DNA from: Bradyrhizobium sp. AS23.2
Lineage (GTDB): Bacteria; Pseudomonadota; Alphaproteobacteria; Rhizobiales; Xanthobacteraceae
Length of the DNA stretch: 46,417 nucleotides
Reading direction: 5' to 3'
Assembly: GCF_001908185.1 (NCBI RefSeq)
Contig: NZ_LGHM01000109.1
Span: 1-46,417, forward strand
In this document: positions 24,031 to 33,205 of the stretch, in pieces
How the letters are laid out: every line of letters begins with the position of its first letter
Numbering within the stretch: position 1 is the first letter of the stretch
Position numbers and translations under genes: made by a program
Notes under the pieces: model-generated
The model's database searches: none
Told to the model about the DNA's origin: nothing
Seen by the model: the letters and a program-made list of their open reading frames with translations, nothing else

Positions 24031-24762
24031 TCATTCAGCCGCTTCCTGGAGCGGCCAGGCATTGCGGCTGATGGGAAGGCCGCCGTCCGCACGGGAGCCA
24101 TCGGCGATCGCGAGGCGGTGCGAGGGCGACGGCGAGCACAGCGAGAAGCGCCAGCCGCGCGGATCGTCGGCGATATCAGGCTTGAAGCTGATCTCGATGG
24201 CTTCGCGTGACACCTGCATCGCGAATGCGTCGAGGGGCAGGTTGAGCCCAAACCCCCTGGCCTTCAGATAGGCCTCCTTGAGCGTCCAGTAGTCGAAAAA
24301 GCGCTCGATCGCGGTTGGCTCCGGCAGGCTGCGCAGCGTTTCGACCTCCTCCGGCGCAAAGAAGCGAAGCGCGGTGGACAGCGGCGCGACACGCCGTGAC
24401 ACTGTTTCGACGTCGACGCCGACGGCCTCGTGCCTGGATACGACGCAGGCGACGCAGCCGTCGGCATGCGACAGGCTGAAATGCAGCGCGGTCGACGTTG
24501 CGGGCGCTGCAACGAACGGCCGCCCATAGCGGCCGGCTGCAAAGGACCAGTCGGAGGGCGCTACATTGGGTGCAACCCGCGAAAGCGCCAGGCGCAGCAT
24601 GGCGTGGGCGAAAATATATTGCCGCCGATGCCGCTCGAACATGAAGCGGTCGGCGCGGACCCGTTCGTCGACCGAGAGCAGGCGACGGCACGCATCGGCC
24701 GTGCCCGGCGCGTCAATGGTCTCGATCAGTCCGACAAACAGTTCAATCCTGTCGTCTGCCAT
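24031..24762 (-). CDS. 4'-phosphopantetheinyl transferase (Sfp/Gsp type)
   Basis: A 243-residue enzyme that moves phosphopantetheine from CoA to carrier-protein domains. Visible motifs are FSLSHADGCVACVVS, the Mg-binding Asp in AVGVDVETVSRR and FFDYWTLKEAYLKARGFGL, all diagnostic of the two-domain Sfp class used for nonribosomal peptides and polyketides. ATG 24762 is preferred over the TTG one codon upstream. Its neighbour about 460 bp upstream on the same strand is the stump of a nonribosomal peptide synthetase, so this was probably the activating enzyme of a biosynthetic cluster now largely missing. Confidence 0.95.
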   Translation of the reverse strand: MADDRIELFVGLIETIDAPGTADACRRLLSVDERVRADRFMFERHRRQYIFAHAMLRLALSRVAPNVAPSDWSFAAGRYGRPFVAAPATSTALHFSLSHADGCVACVVSRHEAVGVDVETVSRRVAPLSTALRFFAPEEVETLRSLPEPTAIERFFDYWTLKEAYLKARGFGLNLPLDAFAMQVSREAIEISFKPDIADDPRGWRFSLCSPSPSHRLAIADGSRADGGLPISRNAWPLQEAAE

Positions 24763-25225
24763 CAATACGGCCTTTGGCGTCAGGCGGAGGCCAAATCCCC
24801 AGCCCTGACGGAAGAATCAACTGAGCAAGAATCAACGAGTGAACCGCTCTTAGCGGTCCACTCAGGCAAATTCTTGTCGATTTGCGGGCCGGTTTACCGA
24901 CGCAAGCTTGTGCGAGGCCCGACCTCGACGCGCGAGTGACAAATGTTCGAAAAATGAAGCCAGAAGATTCGTGCGGCGTCCCGGCCGACGAGCCCTACTT
25001 TTTCTCGACGTTCAGCAACTTTTGCAGGGCCTTGCGGTCATTTTCGCCCAGCGAGGCGCCCTTGGTAAATTTGATGAAACCCACAACATTCCCCCGATTG
25101 AAAATAAATCGTCAAAATCAAAGCGCGGGAATAATCTTGCGCGGTGGCGGCAAATAATCAAGATGCAACTTGGTCAATCACAGCTTTGGCGAGTGAACCC
25201 CTATTGGCCTGTTCTGAACAGCCAG
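24763..25225. other. Gap between PPTase and NRPS stump: hairpin and a possible 3'-end fragment
   Basis: No complete gene is visible. AGTGAACCGCT (24838-24848) pairs with 24852-24862 (one mismatch), a compact stem-loop. On the minus strand 24995-25084 reads VGFIKFTKGASLGENDRKAL and ends KLLNVEKK-stop after a stop-bounded frame. That looks like the 3' end of a lost gene or a tiny peptide, and I cannot name it. Base composition around 25080-25180 is more AT-rich than the surroundings. Confidence 0.4.
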
Positions 25226-25621
25226 TCATGTCGCCCTGCGGTCGAGCAATCGGCCGAGCGGCGCGTCGGGTTGGGCGACGGCCGTCCCCAGCAGTGTGAC
25301 GAGTTCGGCCATCCACTCGCCGACCATAAGGCCATCGAGCAGTTCACTCTTGTAATTGCATGAACCGGTGATTCCCGTCGGACACTCCTTGAGCATCAGC
25401 GACAGCCAGGTCTGGTCGATTGGCAGCACCGGCTGGCCCTCGCGCGCGATGTTTCCGATCGATTGCACCGCGTAGGTGAGGGGCGGCCGGCCCGGCGCAA
25501 GGAGGGCGGGCGCTGCCGGTGTCCTGCGCGCATAAAAATCGAGAAGGCCGCCGATTTGGGCAAAGGTCTCGGTTTCGGCTGATCCCTCTCCTGCACCGGA
25601 TGCAATGTCCGACAATGCCAT
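25226..25621 (-). pseudogene. Stump of a nonribosomal peptide synthetase (adenylation start joined to condensation end)
   Basis: A 131-residue frame with a good AAGGGA site before ATG 25621. Residues about 20-51 read as the start of an AMP-binding adenylation domain (QIGGLLDFYARRTPAAPALL, then APGRPPLTYA). From about residue 53 the sequence changes to the end of a condensation domain: GITGSCNYKSELLDG and GEWMAELVTLLGTAVAQPDA before PLGRLL. Adenylation and condensation core motifs are absent. The simplest reading is an internal deletion that removed a whole synthetase and kept its two ends. The phosphopantetheinyl transferase downstream supports this. Confidence 0.72.
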
Positions 25622-25756
25622 TCCCTTTTGATCTGATTGGGCTATTCTTCCTGGAACTTAGGGAACGCGTCCAGTCTGAGGTGAAGTTCGGGCCCCGAAA
25701 TCTGTGGCTGAGGGGCCCAAAGCCCTTCGACGGAGTGATGGTGGGGCAGAATCACC

Positions 25757-28700
25757 ATGCTGGAGAATGAACCGGGCACGAGGACGGAAGGCGGGCTGAA
25801 GCACTGGCTCGAAGGCATCGGTCTTGGTCACTACACCGATCTCTTTGCGCAGCACCGTCTCGATCTCGATGTCATGGGAGATCTGACCGAGTCCGATCTG
25901 GTCGAGCTCGGATTGCCGCTGGGCGATCGCAAGCGGCTCCAGCGGGCCATGACCGCGCTGTTCCAGGCCGAGACCGCTGAGAAGCCCGACGCGGCGGCTC
26001 GCCCGCAAGCCCGGACGGAGGTCGGCGCCGAGCGGCGTCAGCTCACCACCATGTTTTGTGACATGGTGGACTCCACCTCGCTCTCGGCGCAGTTCGACCC
26101 GGAGGATGTGCGCGACATGATCGCGAGCTTCCGCGAAACCTGCGTCCGCGTTGTGAAGCATTACGAAGGTTTTGCCGCCCGCTTCGTCGGCGATGGCATT
26201 CTGGTCTATTTCGGCTATCCGACCGCGCATGAGGACGATGCCGAGCGCGCGGTGCGCGCCGGGCTCGAGATCCTGCGGGTGCTGTCGACCGCCCGCGCGA
26301 TCGAGCCGCGCGGTGCGCTCAGCCGCGCGGCCCGCCGTCCGCATCGGGATCGCGACCGGCCTCGTCGTGGTCGGCGACCTCGTGGGGCAAGGCACCGAAG
26401 AGCGCGACTCCGCGGTCGGGGAAACCGTCAATCTTGCTGCACGCCTGCAAGGCCTGGCGCCGCCCAACGGCGTCGTGATCTCCGCCTCGACCCAGTCGCT
26501 GCTGAAGGGAAAGTTCGACTACCGCAATCTCGGCGCCCACGCGTTGAAGGGCATCTCGGAGAAGGCTCAGGCCTGGCATGTGGTGCGCGCCTCGCGGGTC
26601 GAAACCCGCTTCGCCGCCGCCATGGGCTCGCGGCTGACCCCGCTCGTCAACCGCGAGGAGGAGATCGCGCTGTTGATGGGGCGCTGGCAGCAGAGCAAAG
26701 ACGGCGACGGCCAGGTCGTGGTCAAGTTCGGCGAGCCTGGCATCGGCAAGTCGCGCATCATCCAGGAAATCTTCGAGCGGATCGCGGGCGACCGGCACGG
26801 ACAGGTCTCGTTCCAGTGCTCGCCCTATCACACCTCCACGGCGTTCTATCCATTCGCCGAGCAGCTCAGGTTCTCCCTTGGCCTCGACCGCGAGGACCCA
26901 TCCGCGGCGTCGTTGGTGAGCCTGGAGAACGCGATCTCCGCCGCCCATGGCGACATCGAACAGGTCGCGCCGCTATTTGCCGCGCTGTTGTCGATTCCGA
27001 CCGGAGACCGCTATCCGCCGCTCGAGCTGTCGCCGCAGCAGCAAAAGGACGCGACGGTCTCGGCGCTGGTCAATCATTTTCTCGGCCTCGCGCGCGAGAT
27101 GCCGCTGGTGATCGCGTTCGAGGATTTGCACTGGATCGACCCGACCTCCCGTGAGGTGATCGACCTCCTGGTCGACCGGGTGCAGAGCCGGCCGGTCCTG
27201 CTCATCATCACCGCGCGCTCCGAATTCCAGCCGAGCTGGAGCGCGCATTCGCACATCACGACCTTGGTGCTGAACCGCCTGAGCCGCCAGTTGCGCACGA
27301 CGCTCGTCGAGCGCGTCGCCGGGAGGGAGCTGCCCAAGGAGGTCGTCGAGGAGATCATCGTCAAGACCGACGGCGTGCCGCTGTTCCTGGAAGAGCTCAC
27401 CAAGACCGTTCTCGAATCCAACCTCCTGACCGAGCGTCACGGGCGCTACGTGCTGTCGGGCCCCTGGCGGCAGCTCGCGATCCCGGCGACCCTGACGGAC
27501 TCGCTGATGGCCCGGCTGGACCGGATGGGGCCGTTCAAGCGGATCGCGCAGATCGGCGCCACCATCGGCCGCGAGTTCTCCTACGAGACGCTGCACGCGG
27601 TCGCCAACACGCCGGCGGAGCAGATCGAGGCCGCGCTCAATCATCTGGAGGAAGCGGGACTGATCATGCGCCGCGGTCATCCGCCGGATGCGCTCTACTC
27701 CTTCAAGCACGTGATGATCCAGAACGCCGCACATGCGAGCCTGTTGCACAGCGAGCGGCGCAAGCTGCATGCGCGCATCGCGCAGGTGCTTGGCGAGATG
27801 TATCCGGAGAAGACCGAGCGCGAGCCGGAGCTGCTCGCCCACCATCTGACCGAATCCGGCCAGAGCGAGGGCGCCGCAAGTTTCTGGCTCAAGGCCGGCA
27901 AGCGGGCGGCCAGGAGCAGCGCCAATCTCGAGGCGATCGGCCATCTGCGTCGGGGCCTCGGTGTCGTCCAGGCCCATGCGCGCATGCAAGGTGCCGACGA
28001 GATGGAGCTCGAGTTGCGCATTGCGCTCGGCAATGCGCTGATCGCCGCCAAGGGCTACGCGGTACAGGAGGTCGAGGAGAACTACATCCGCGCGCTCGAG
28101 CTCGGTCAGCAGCTCAATGACGACGAGAAGGCCTTCGCCGCCACTCGCGGGCTGTGGGTGTGTCATTTCATTCGCGCCGATCTCACCCGCGCGCACGATC
28201 TCAGCGTCGAGCTGTTGAAGTTCGCCAAGCGCGAGCGGCTGAACGAGCGGACGCAGCCGGCGCAGCAGACCGGCTATCTGATCGAGGCGCACCGCTCGAT
28301 CGCAATGACCATGCTTTATCGCGGCCGCTTTGCCGCCGCGCAGCATCATTTGCATCGCTGCATCAACCTCTACAGTCCCGACCTGCACTCCGATCTGATG
28401 GAGCGCCATGGCACCGATCCCGGCGTCGTCTCGCTGTCCTATCTCGGCTACCTCCTGTGGTTCCTTGGTCGGCCCGACGCGGCGCGTCAGCATAGTGAGC
28501 AGGCGATCGCGAATGCCGAGAAGATCCGCCACCCCTTCACGCTGGCCTTCGCGCTCGTGTTCGGCGCCTATCTCTGCCAGCATCTGCGTGACGTCGAGGG
28601 CACGCGCGATCACGCCAACCGCGCCATGATCATCGCCACCGAGCACAATTTCCTGCACTGGAAGCAGCAGGCAGCGATCCTGCGCGGCTGGGCGCTGGCC

Positions 28701-29228
28701 CAGCTCGGCGAGGCCGATGAAGGTCTGAGCCAGATGCGCCTTGGCCTCGACGAATACGAGGCGATGGATTCCTGGCTTGCCGGCTGCTGGTTCCGCTGCC
28801 TGCTCGCGGAAGCCTATGCCAAGGTCGGGATGCGCGATGCGGCCTTGCGCGCGCTCGACGGCGCGCTCGCAACCGCCAGACGAACCGGCGATCACTCCTA
28901 CCTTGCCGAGGTCTACCGCCTGCAAGGCGAGATCACGCTATCGGGCGGCGACCCGGGATCGGTGCAAGAGGCCGAGGATCTGTTCTGTCTGTCGCTGGAG
29001 GTCGCCCGCAAGCAGGGCGCACTGTCCTGGGAGTTGCGCACCGCCGTCAGCCTCGCGCGCCTGTCGCACGAGGCTGGCAAGCGCGAGCACGCCAGCCTCC
29101 TGCTCGTGCCGATCGTCGGCAAGTTCGACGAGGGTTTCCTCACGCCGGACCTGAAGCAGGCGATGCAGCTGGTCAACGAGCTCGGAGGGGACGCGCCCGT
29201 CCGTGTACAGGCCCATGCCGTGAAATGA
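25757..29228 (+). pseudogene. SAM - adenylate cyclase - AAA ATPase - TPR protein, frameshifted in the cyclase domain
   Basis: From ATG 25757 the first frame gives a SAM domain (GLKHWLEGIGLGHYTDLF onward, residues 13-75) and the front of a class III cyclase with both metal sites (MFCDMVDST, FVGDGILVYFGYP). About 26315-26335 the frame is lost. The rest continues in another frame: VRIGIATGLVVVGDLVG, ETVNLAARLQG (transition-state Asn/Arg), Walker A GEPGIGKSR, Walker B LVIAFEDLHWID, then TPR-like helices to 29228. Removing one C in AGCCGCGCGG (near 26321) restores a single frame of about 1,150 residues. Without a fix the cyclase is dead. A sequencing error is possible. The family is very numerous in Bradyrhizobium. 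Confidence 0.85.
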
Positions 29229-30019
29229 GCGACCTTGCTGCCGCGCGTGCGCAATACGTCGAGTTGATTGCGAAACGCGAGCGGATTTCCTCGCCGCACC
29301 TGCTCGAAGCGCTCGCTGCCGTCCCGCGCGAGGATTTTCTGGCGAGGGGACCCTGGCGCATCAAGAGCGAGGCTGCGCGCAGCTACCGGCTCACACCCGA
29401 CGCCGATCCCGTTCATCTCTACGACAATGTGCTGGTCGCGATCGACGCGCGGCGCAAGCTCGACACCGGGCTACCGAGCCTTTGGGCGCAGTTCATCGAT
29501 GTGCTCGACGTCGGGGAGAAGGATCGTGTGGTTCAGATCGGCTGCGGGCTCGGCTATTTCTCGGCGGTGCTGTCGAAGATCGTAGGCCCCAAGGGCAGGG
29601 TGCGCGCAATCGAATGCGACGAGCGGCTCGCGGCTCGCGCAGCGAACTACCTTCGCGCCTATCGCAACGTCGCGGTCGTCCGCGGTGACGGATGTGAAGA
29701 TATCGGCGAGCCCGCCGACGTGATCATCGTGCATGCCGGCTTCCCGCATCCGCATCCGCGCTGGCTTCAGTCGCTCCGCCCGCATGGTCGTCTTTTGGTG
29801 CCGCTGACCCAGCGGGATCGTGAAGGTGCGGTTATCAAGATTGCGCGCAAGGGCAGGGGCTTCCAGGCCGAAGCCGTTCAGCAGATCCGGATCTTTCCCG
29901 GCCAGGGACGCGGCACGACCGCGCTGGACGACCGCGTTGCCGACTGGTGGCAGCGCGCCTCTGCACTTGCGCCGCTGCGCTTTCGCGGAATCGAGCAAGG
30001 ACTGCCGTCGGATGGTTAG
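29225..30019 (+). CDS. PCMT-like SAM-dependent methyltransferase
   Basis: A 264-residue protein resembling protein-L-isoaspartate O-methyltransferase. The SAM site is VVQIGCGLGYFSAVLSKIVG, with acidic E-C-D-E after the second strand (VRAIECDERLAARA), and LRPHGRLLVPLT matches the PCMT motif III region. The N-terminal segment (ERISSPHLLEALAAVPREDF) is also PCMT-like. Its ATG overlaps the cyclase stop codon by 4 bp (ATGA), so translation is coupled. Pairing of a protein-repair-like methyltransferase with a cyclase-ATPase is unusual; the target protein is not known. Confidence 0.82.
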   Translation: MSDLAAARAQYVELIAKRERISSPHLLEALAAVPREDFLARGPWRIKSEAARSYRLTPDADPVHLYDNVLVAIDARRKLDTGLPSLWAQFIDVLDVGEKDRVVQIGCGLGYFSAVLSKIVGPKGRVRAIECDERLAARAANYLRAYRNVAVVRGDGCEDIGEPADVIIVHAGFPHPHPRWLQSLRPHGRLLVPLTQRDREGAVIKIARKGRGFQAEAVQQIRIFPGQGRGTTALDDRVADWWQRASALAPLRFRGIEQGLPSDG

Positions 30020-30117
30020 AGCGTTTTCGAGCGAACTGGAGACCGGTTTGCGTAACGAAAACGCGTCAAAACAAGAATCTTGCCCCGTTCCGATTCCATC
30101 GGAACGGAAATGGCTCT
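30019..30117. repeat. Dispersed Bradyrhizobium repeat (GAGCGTTTTCGAGCGAA type)
   Basis: AGAGCGTTTTCGAGCGAACT, then ACCGGTTTGCGTAACGAAAA and CGCGTCAAAACAAGAATCTT match from memory a very common intergenic repeat in Bradyrhizobium. It ends with the perfect hairpin CGTTCCGAT-TCC-ATCGGAACG (about 30088-30108). It lies between the convergent methyltransferase and xylanase genes. Confidence 0.85.
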
Positions 30118-30131
30118 CGTGCTTGTTTTCG

Positions 30132-31199
30132 TCAAACGTCCTTCGTGAACCTGGTAATGACGTCCATGAAGGGCTTTGGCCTGAACTCGCTGTCGAGCGG
30201 CAAGGGGCGGTTTGGCTGCTTGTCCTTGCGGGCGAAGGTGCTGTTGATCCAGCTATGGCGATCCGAGATGCCCCAGGTCAGGATCGAGCGTACCGGGCCG
30301 CTGGTCGAGATCGCGGTCAAGAGATCATCGACGCGCTTGGCGACGATGGCGTCGCGCTGGGCCGGATCGCCTGTCAGCTTCTGATCGTCGACGTCGAGCT
30401 CGGTGACGAGTACGTCCAGACCCCAGGAGCGGAGCTCGGTGACGAATTCGGCCAGCCCGTGCGTGTCGATCTCGAGCTCGGCATGCAGATGCGACTGAAG
30501 TCCCACGGCGTGGAGCGGAACGCCCTGGTCGAGCAGGTCCATGATGAGGTTGCGGAAGGCGGCGCGCTTGGCGATGAACGAGTCCTTGACCTGTTCGATG
30601 TCGTACTCGTTGATCGCGAGCTTCACGAATGGATCCGCCGCAGCCGCTGTTCGGAAGGCCAGGGGGATCCAGCGGTTGCCCAGATTCTGCGACCAGAACG
30701 AATCCCGCCTGTCGGTGATTCCCTTCGGATTGTCCGGGATCGGCTCGTTGACGACGTCCCACGACGTCAGCTTGTCCTTGTAATAGGAGACGACGGTCGC
30801 GATGTGATCGACGAACGCACGCTCGACGCTTTTCGCGTCCTTGATCTGCCTGGTCCAGTCCGGAATGTCATGATACCACGCGAGCGCATGCCCGCGCATC
30901 GCCAGGTCGTTCTGCCGGGCAAAATCCAGGATCGCGTCGGCGCGTTCGAAAGCGAATGTGTGCGCGTCCGGCCGCAGCATGGGCCATTTCAGCTCGACCT
31001 CCGGTACCACCTGGGTGCAATAGGTGCTGATGGCTTCGCCGAACCTTGGATCGGCTTGCAGGTTCCAGAGGTTGGTCGCAGCACCATAGCCGGGACGGCG
31101 CTGAGCAAATCGTGACGGTGGCGTTGCGGACGCAGGTACGCCTGCCGCGAGCGTCGCGGCGCTGCCAAGGAGAAATTCGCGTCTGTCGAGCCTGGTCAC
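30132..31199 (-). CDS. GH10 endo-1,4-beta-xylanase-like glycosidase, Tat-exported
   Basis: A 355-residue glycoside hydrolase family 10 enzyme. The acid/base Glu152 lies in WDVVNEPI and the nucleophile Glu267 in VTELDVDD; GHALAWYHDIPDW and SHLHAE are further family marks. The N-terminus DRREFLLGSAATLAAG is a twin-arginine signal. It starts at GTG 31199 with a weak ribosome site. The divergent neighbour is a polysaccharide flippase, so the enzyme may trim or release a self-made exopolysaccharide rather than attack plant xylan; that is inference from context. Confidence 0.93.
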   Translation of the reverse strand: MTRLDRREFLLGSAATLAAGVPASATPPSRFAQRRPGYGAATNLWNLQADPRFGEAISTYCTQVVPEVELKWPMLRPDAHTFAFERADAILDFARQNDLAMRGHALAWYHDIPDWTRQIKDAKSVERAFVDHIATVVSYYKDKLTSWDVVNEPIPDNPKGITDRRDSFWSQNLGNRWIPLAFRTAAAADPFVKLAINEYDIEQVKDSFIAKRAAFRNLIMDLLDQGVPLHAVGLQSHLHAELEIDTHGLAEFVTELRSWGLDVLVTELDVDDQKLTGDPAQRDAIVAKRVDDLLTAISTSGPVRSILTWGISDRHSWINSTFARKDKQPNRPLPLDSEFRPKPFMDVITRFTKDV

Positions 31200-31495
31200 G
31201 TGGCGGCATTCCTTCCGGAACCAACGCGTGATCGTACCAAGCGGCGCCGTGCGACGCCGTGCTTTCCGACGGTTGGGTTAACCCTTGCCCGATAGCTTCG
31301 TCGGTGTAGGGCAAATTTAACGCTAACGCGTGAAACCGCCTTCTCCGCGCCATTCGCCGTCCGATCTGCAGACTTATGTGACTATCTTCGAGGATGCTGC
31401 GCCGCAGTCCGATAGCCACGCAATGACCAACTGATTAATGGCCGACTGATGAGCGGCCGCCCAAACCGTAAGACCGCCACCGGCCCCGTGCTCGC

Positions 31496-32932
31496 ATGCT
31501 GAACCGCCATTTCTCGATTTACCTCATGGCCTACATCCTGCCTGCGGCGGTGGGCTTCTTCGCGGTCACGGCCTACACAAGGCTGCTGACGCCGGCGGAG
31601 TATGGCGTCTATGTCGTCGGCCTCAGCATTGCCGGCATCCTGGGTGCGGTGTTCTTCGCCTGGATCAAGCTAGCAGTGTCGCGCTATCAGGCGATGTCGG
31701 CGGAGGTGGATTTTCGCGGCACGGCGATGGTCGCCTTCGCGCTCACGGTCGCCGTCCTCTGTGCCACGGCCCCGCTGGTTGTCCTGTTTCGCAACGACGT
31801 CAGCGTCGAGCTGCTGCTTGCCAGCACGTTCGTCGCGATCATGGCCAATGCGGTCGATGTCGGCCAGGAGTTCGAACGCGCCAAGCTGCGGCCCTACCGC
31901 TTCGCTGCCATCGCGATCGTGCGCAGTTTGTCGAGCGTTGGCTTCGGCCTGCTCGGCATATGGCTCGGCTGGGGCGGCATGGGTCTGCTCGCGGCGTTCG
32001 GTCTGGGCTCGCTGACCGGCATCATCCTCAATCTGGTCGGTGACCGCACCAGGATCGCGCGCTTTCAGCGCAGCCAATTCGTGCAGCTGGCGCGCTATGG
32101 CCTGCCGCTGACGCTGGCCGGACTTTCCGTTGCGCTCTACTCGGCCTGCGACAGGCTTATCGTCGCCTGGCTGCTCGGCAAGGACGCGGCCGGCATTTTC
32201 GGCGTCGTCGCCGATCTGCCGCGTCAGTTCATGGTCATGATCGCAGCGAGCGTTGCCTCGGCGACGGTGCCCCTTGTATTCCGGACACTGCCGGAGAAGA
32301 ACACGGCATTGACGCGGGAGCGGTTGACCGAAAGCTTCGAACTACTGCTCGTCACCGTAGCGCCCGTCGCGGTCTGGCTTGCGCTTGCGGCGGACCAGGT
32401 CGCCGGCACCCTGGTCGGTGTGGACTTCCGCGCCGGCGTGTCGGCGCTGCTGCCGACCCTGGTGGTCGCCCGCTTTTTCGGCATCGCCAACCAGTTCTAC
32501 GTACAACTCAGCTTTCAGCTCGCCGAGCGGCCCTTCATGCTGGCCGCGCAGTCGTTCCTCACGCTCGTCCTGAGCGTGGCGCTGATGTTCGCGCTGGTCG
32601 CAAGCCACGGCCTTTACGGTGCGGCGCTGGCGACGGTCGCGACCGAGGCGATCGGCTTCCTCGTCGCCATCGTCCTGATGCGCCGCGCCCATCCCGTGCC
32701 GTTCGACTTCAACCGCCTCGCCGGTGTTGCCGCCTCGGCCGCAGCGATGGCGGCTGCGATCCTGGCTGCGCGATCGCAAGTCAACGGCACCGGCCTCGTT
32801 GCGCTGATCATCGTCAGTCTCGCAGGCGGCGCTGTCTACGCCGCCGCGGCGTGGCTCCTCAACGTCGCGAATGTGCGGACCTTGTCGCTGCGCGTCCTGC
32901 GGACGTTCAACCGGAAGCCGCTGGGCGTATAA
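31496..32932 (+). CDS. Polysaccharide/lipid-linked oligosaccharide flippase (Wzx-like)
   Basis: A 478-residue inner-membrane protein with about 12-14 helices of the MOP superfamily. The N-terminal FAVTAYTRLLTPAEYGVY is the hallmark of polysaccharide-export flippases, and YSACDRLIVAWLLGKDAAGI is the matching repeat in the second half. It should move undecaprenol-linked repeats across the membrane. It is divergent from the GH10 xylanase across a 296-bp gap that contains GGGTTAACCC. No glycosyltransferase or Wzy gene is in the window, so it is an orphan or part of a dispersed pathway. Confidence 0.88.
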   Translation: MLNRHFSIYLMAYILPAAVGFFAVTAYTRLLTPAEYGVYVVGLSIAGILGAVFFAWIKLAVSRYQAMSAEVDFRGTAMVAFALTVAVLCATAPLVVLFRNDVSVELLLASTFVAIMANAVDVGQEFERAKLRPYRFAAIAIVRSLSSVGFGLLGIWLGWGGMGLLAAFGLGSLTGIILNLVGDRTRIARFQRSQFVQLARYGLPLTLAGLSVALYSACDRLIVAWLLGKDAAGIFGVVADLPRQFMVMIAASVASATVPLVFRTLPEKNTALTRERLTESFELLLVTVAPVAVWLALAADQVAGTLVGVDFRAGVSALLPTLVVARFFGIANQFYVQLSFQLAERPFMLAAQSFLTLVLSVALMFALVASHGLYGAALATVATEAIGFLVAIVLMRRAHPVPFDFNRLAGVAASAAAMAAAILAARSQVNGTGLVALIIVSLAGGAVYAAAAWLLNVANVRTLSLRVLRTFNRKPLGV

Positions 32933-33102
32933 GGCCGGGCTGACGAAGCGCCGCCGCGCCGCCCCTACCATCGTAGTCCAGAGCAAAACGCGATGCGTGC
33001 GGTTCCGCTTGCGTTCTATTTCACGCTACGGAAAGTGTGCGGAACAGACGGGCCGCCGCCTTCAGATTTCATGGCGGTAGTCCGAGCCATGCCCTGTTGA
33101 GC

Positions 33103-33184
33103 TTGATAATCAAAGTTCGTTCTGCTCATTAGGGGCCTGAATTGCGCGGCAATATGCGCAAAATGCCCATCGACTAAAGTCGAT
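33103..33184 (+). promoter_or_regulatory. Leader of the Liv operon with palindrome and hairpin
   Basis: Upstream of the first binding-protein gene lie a palindrome TTGATAATCAA (33103-33113) and a hairpin ATCGAC-TAAA-GTCGAT (33169-33184) that ends 14 bases before the GAGGAAA ribosome site. The palindrome is a candidate operator. The hairpin is close enough to affect ribosome access. The rest of the 273-bp gap (32933-33205) shows no gene. Confidence 0.45.
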
Positions 33185-33205
33185 AGTCAGCGAGGAAACG
33201 AAATA

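Noticed and set aside
26300..26340. Programmed ribosomal frameshift in the cyclase gene
   Set aside because: No slippery heptamer or downstream pseudoknot visible; a one-base indel is simpler.
26973..28925. 650-codon minus-strand frame opposite the cyclase-ATPase gene
   Set aside because: Compositional shadow; Walker motifs and TPR lie on the plus strand.
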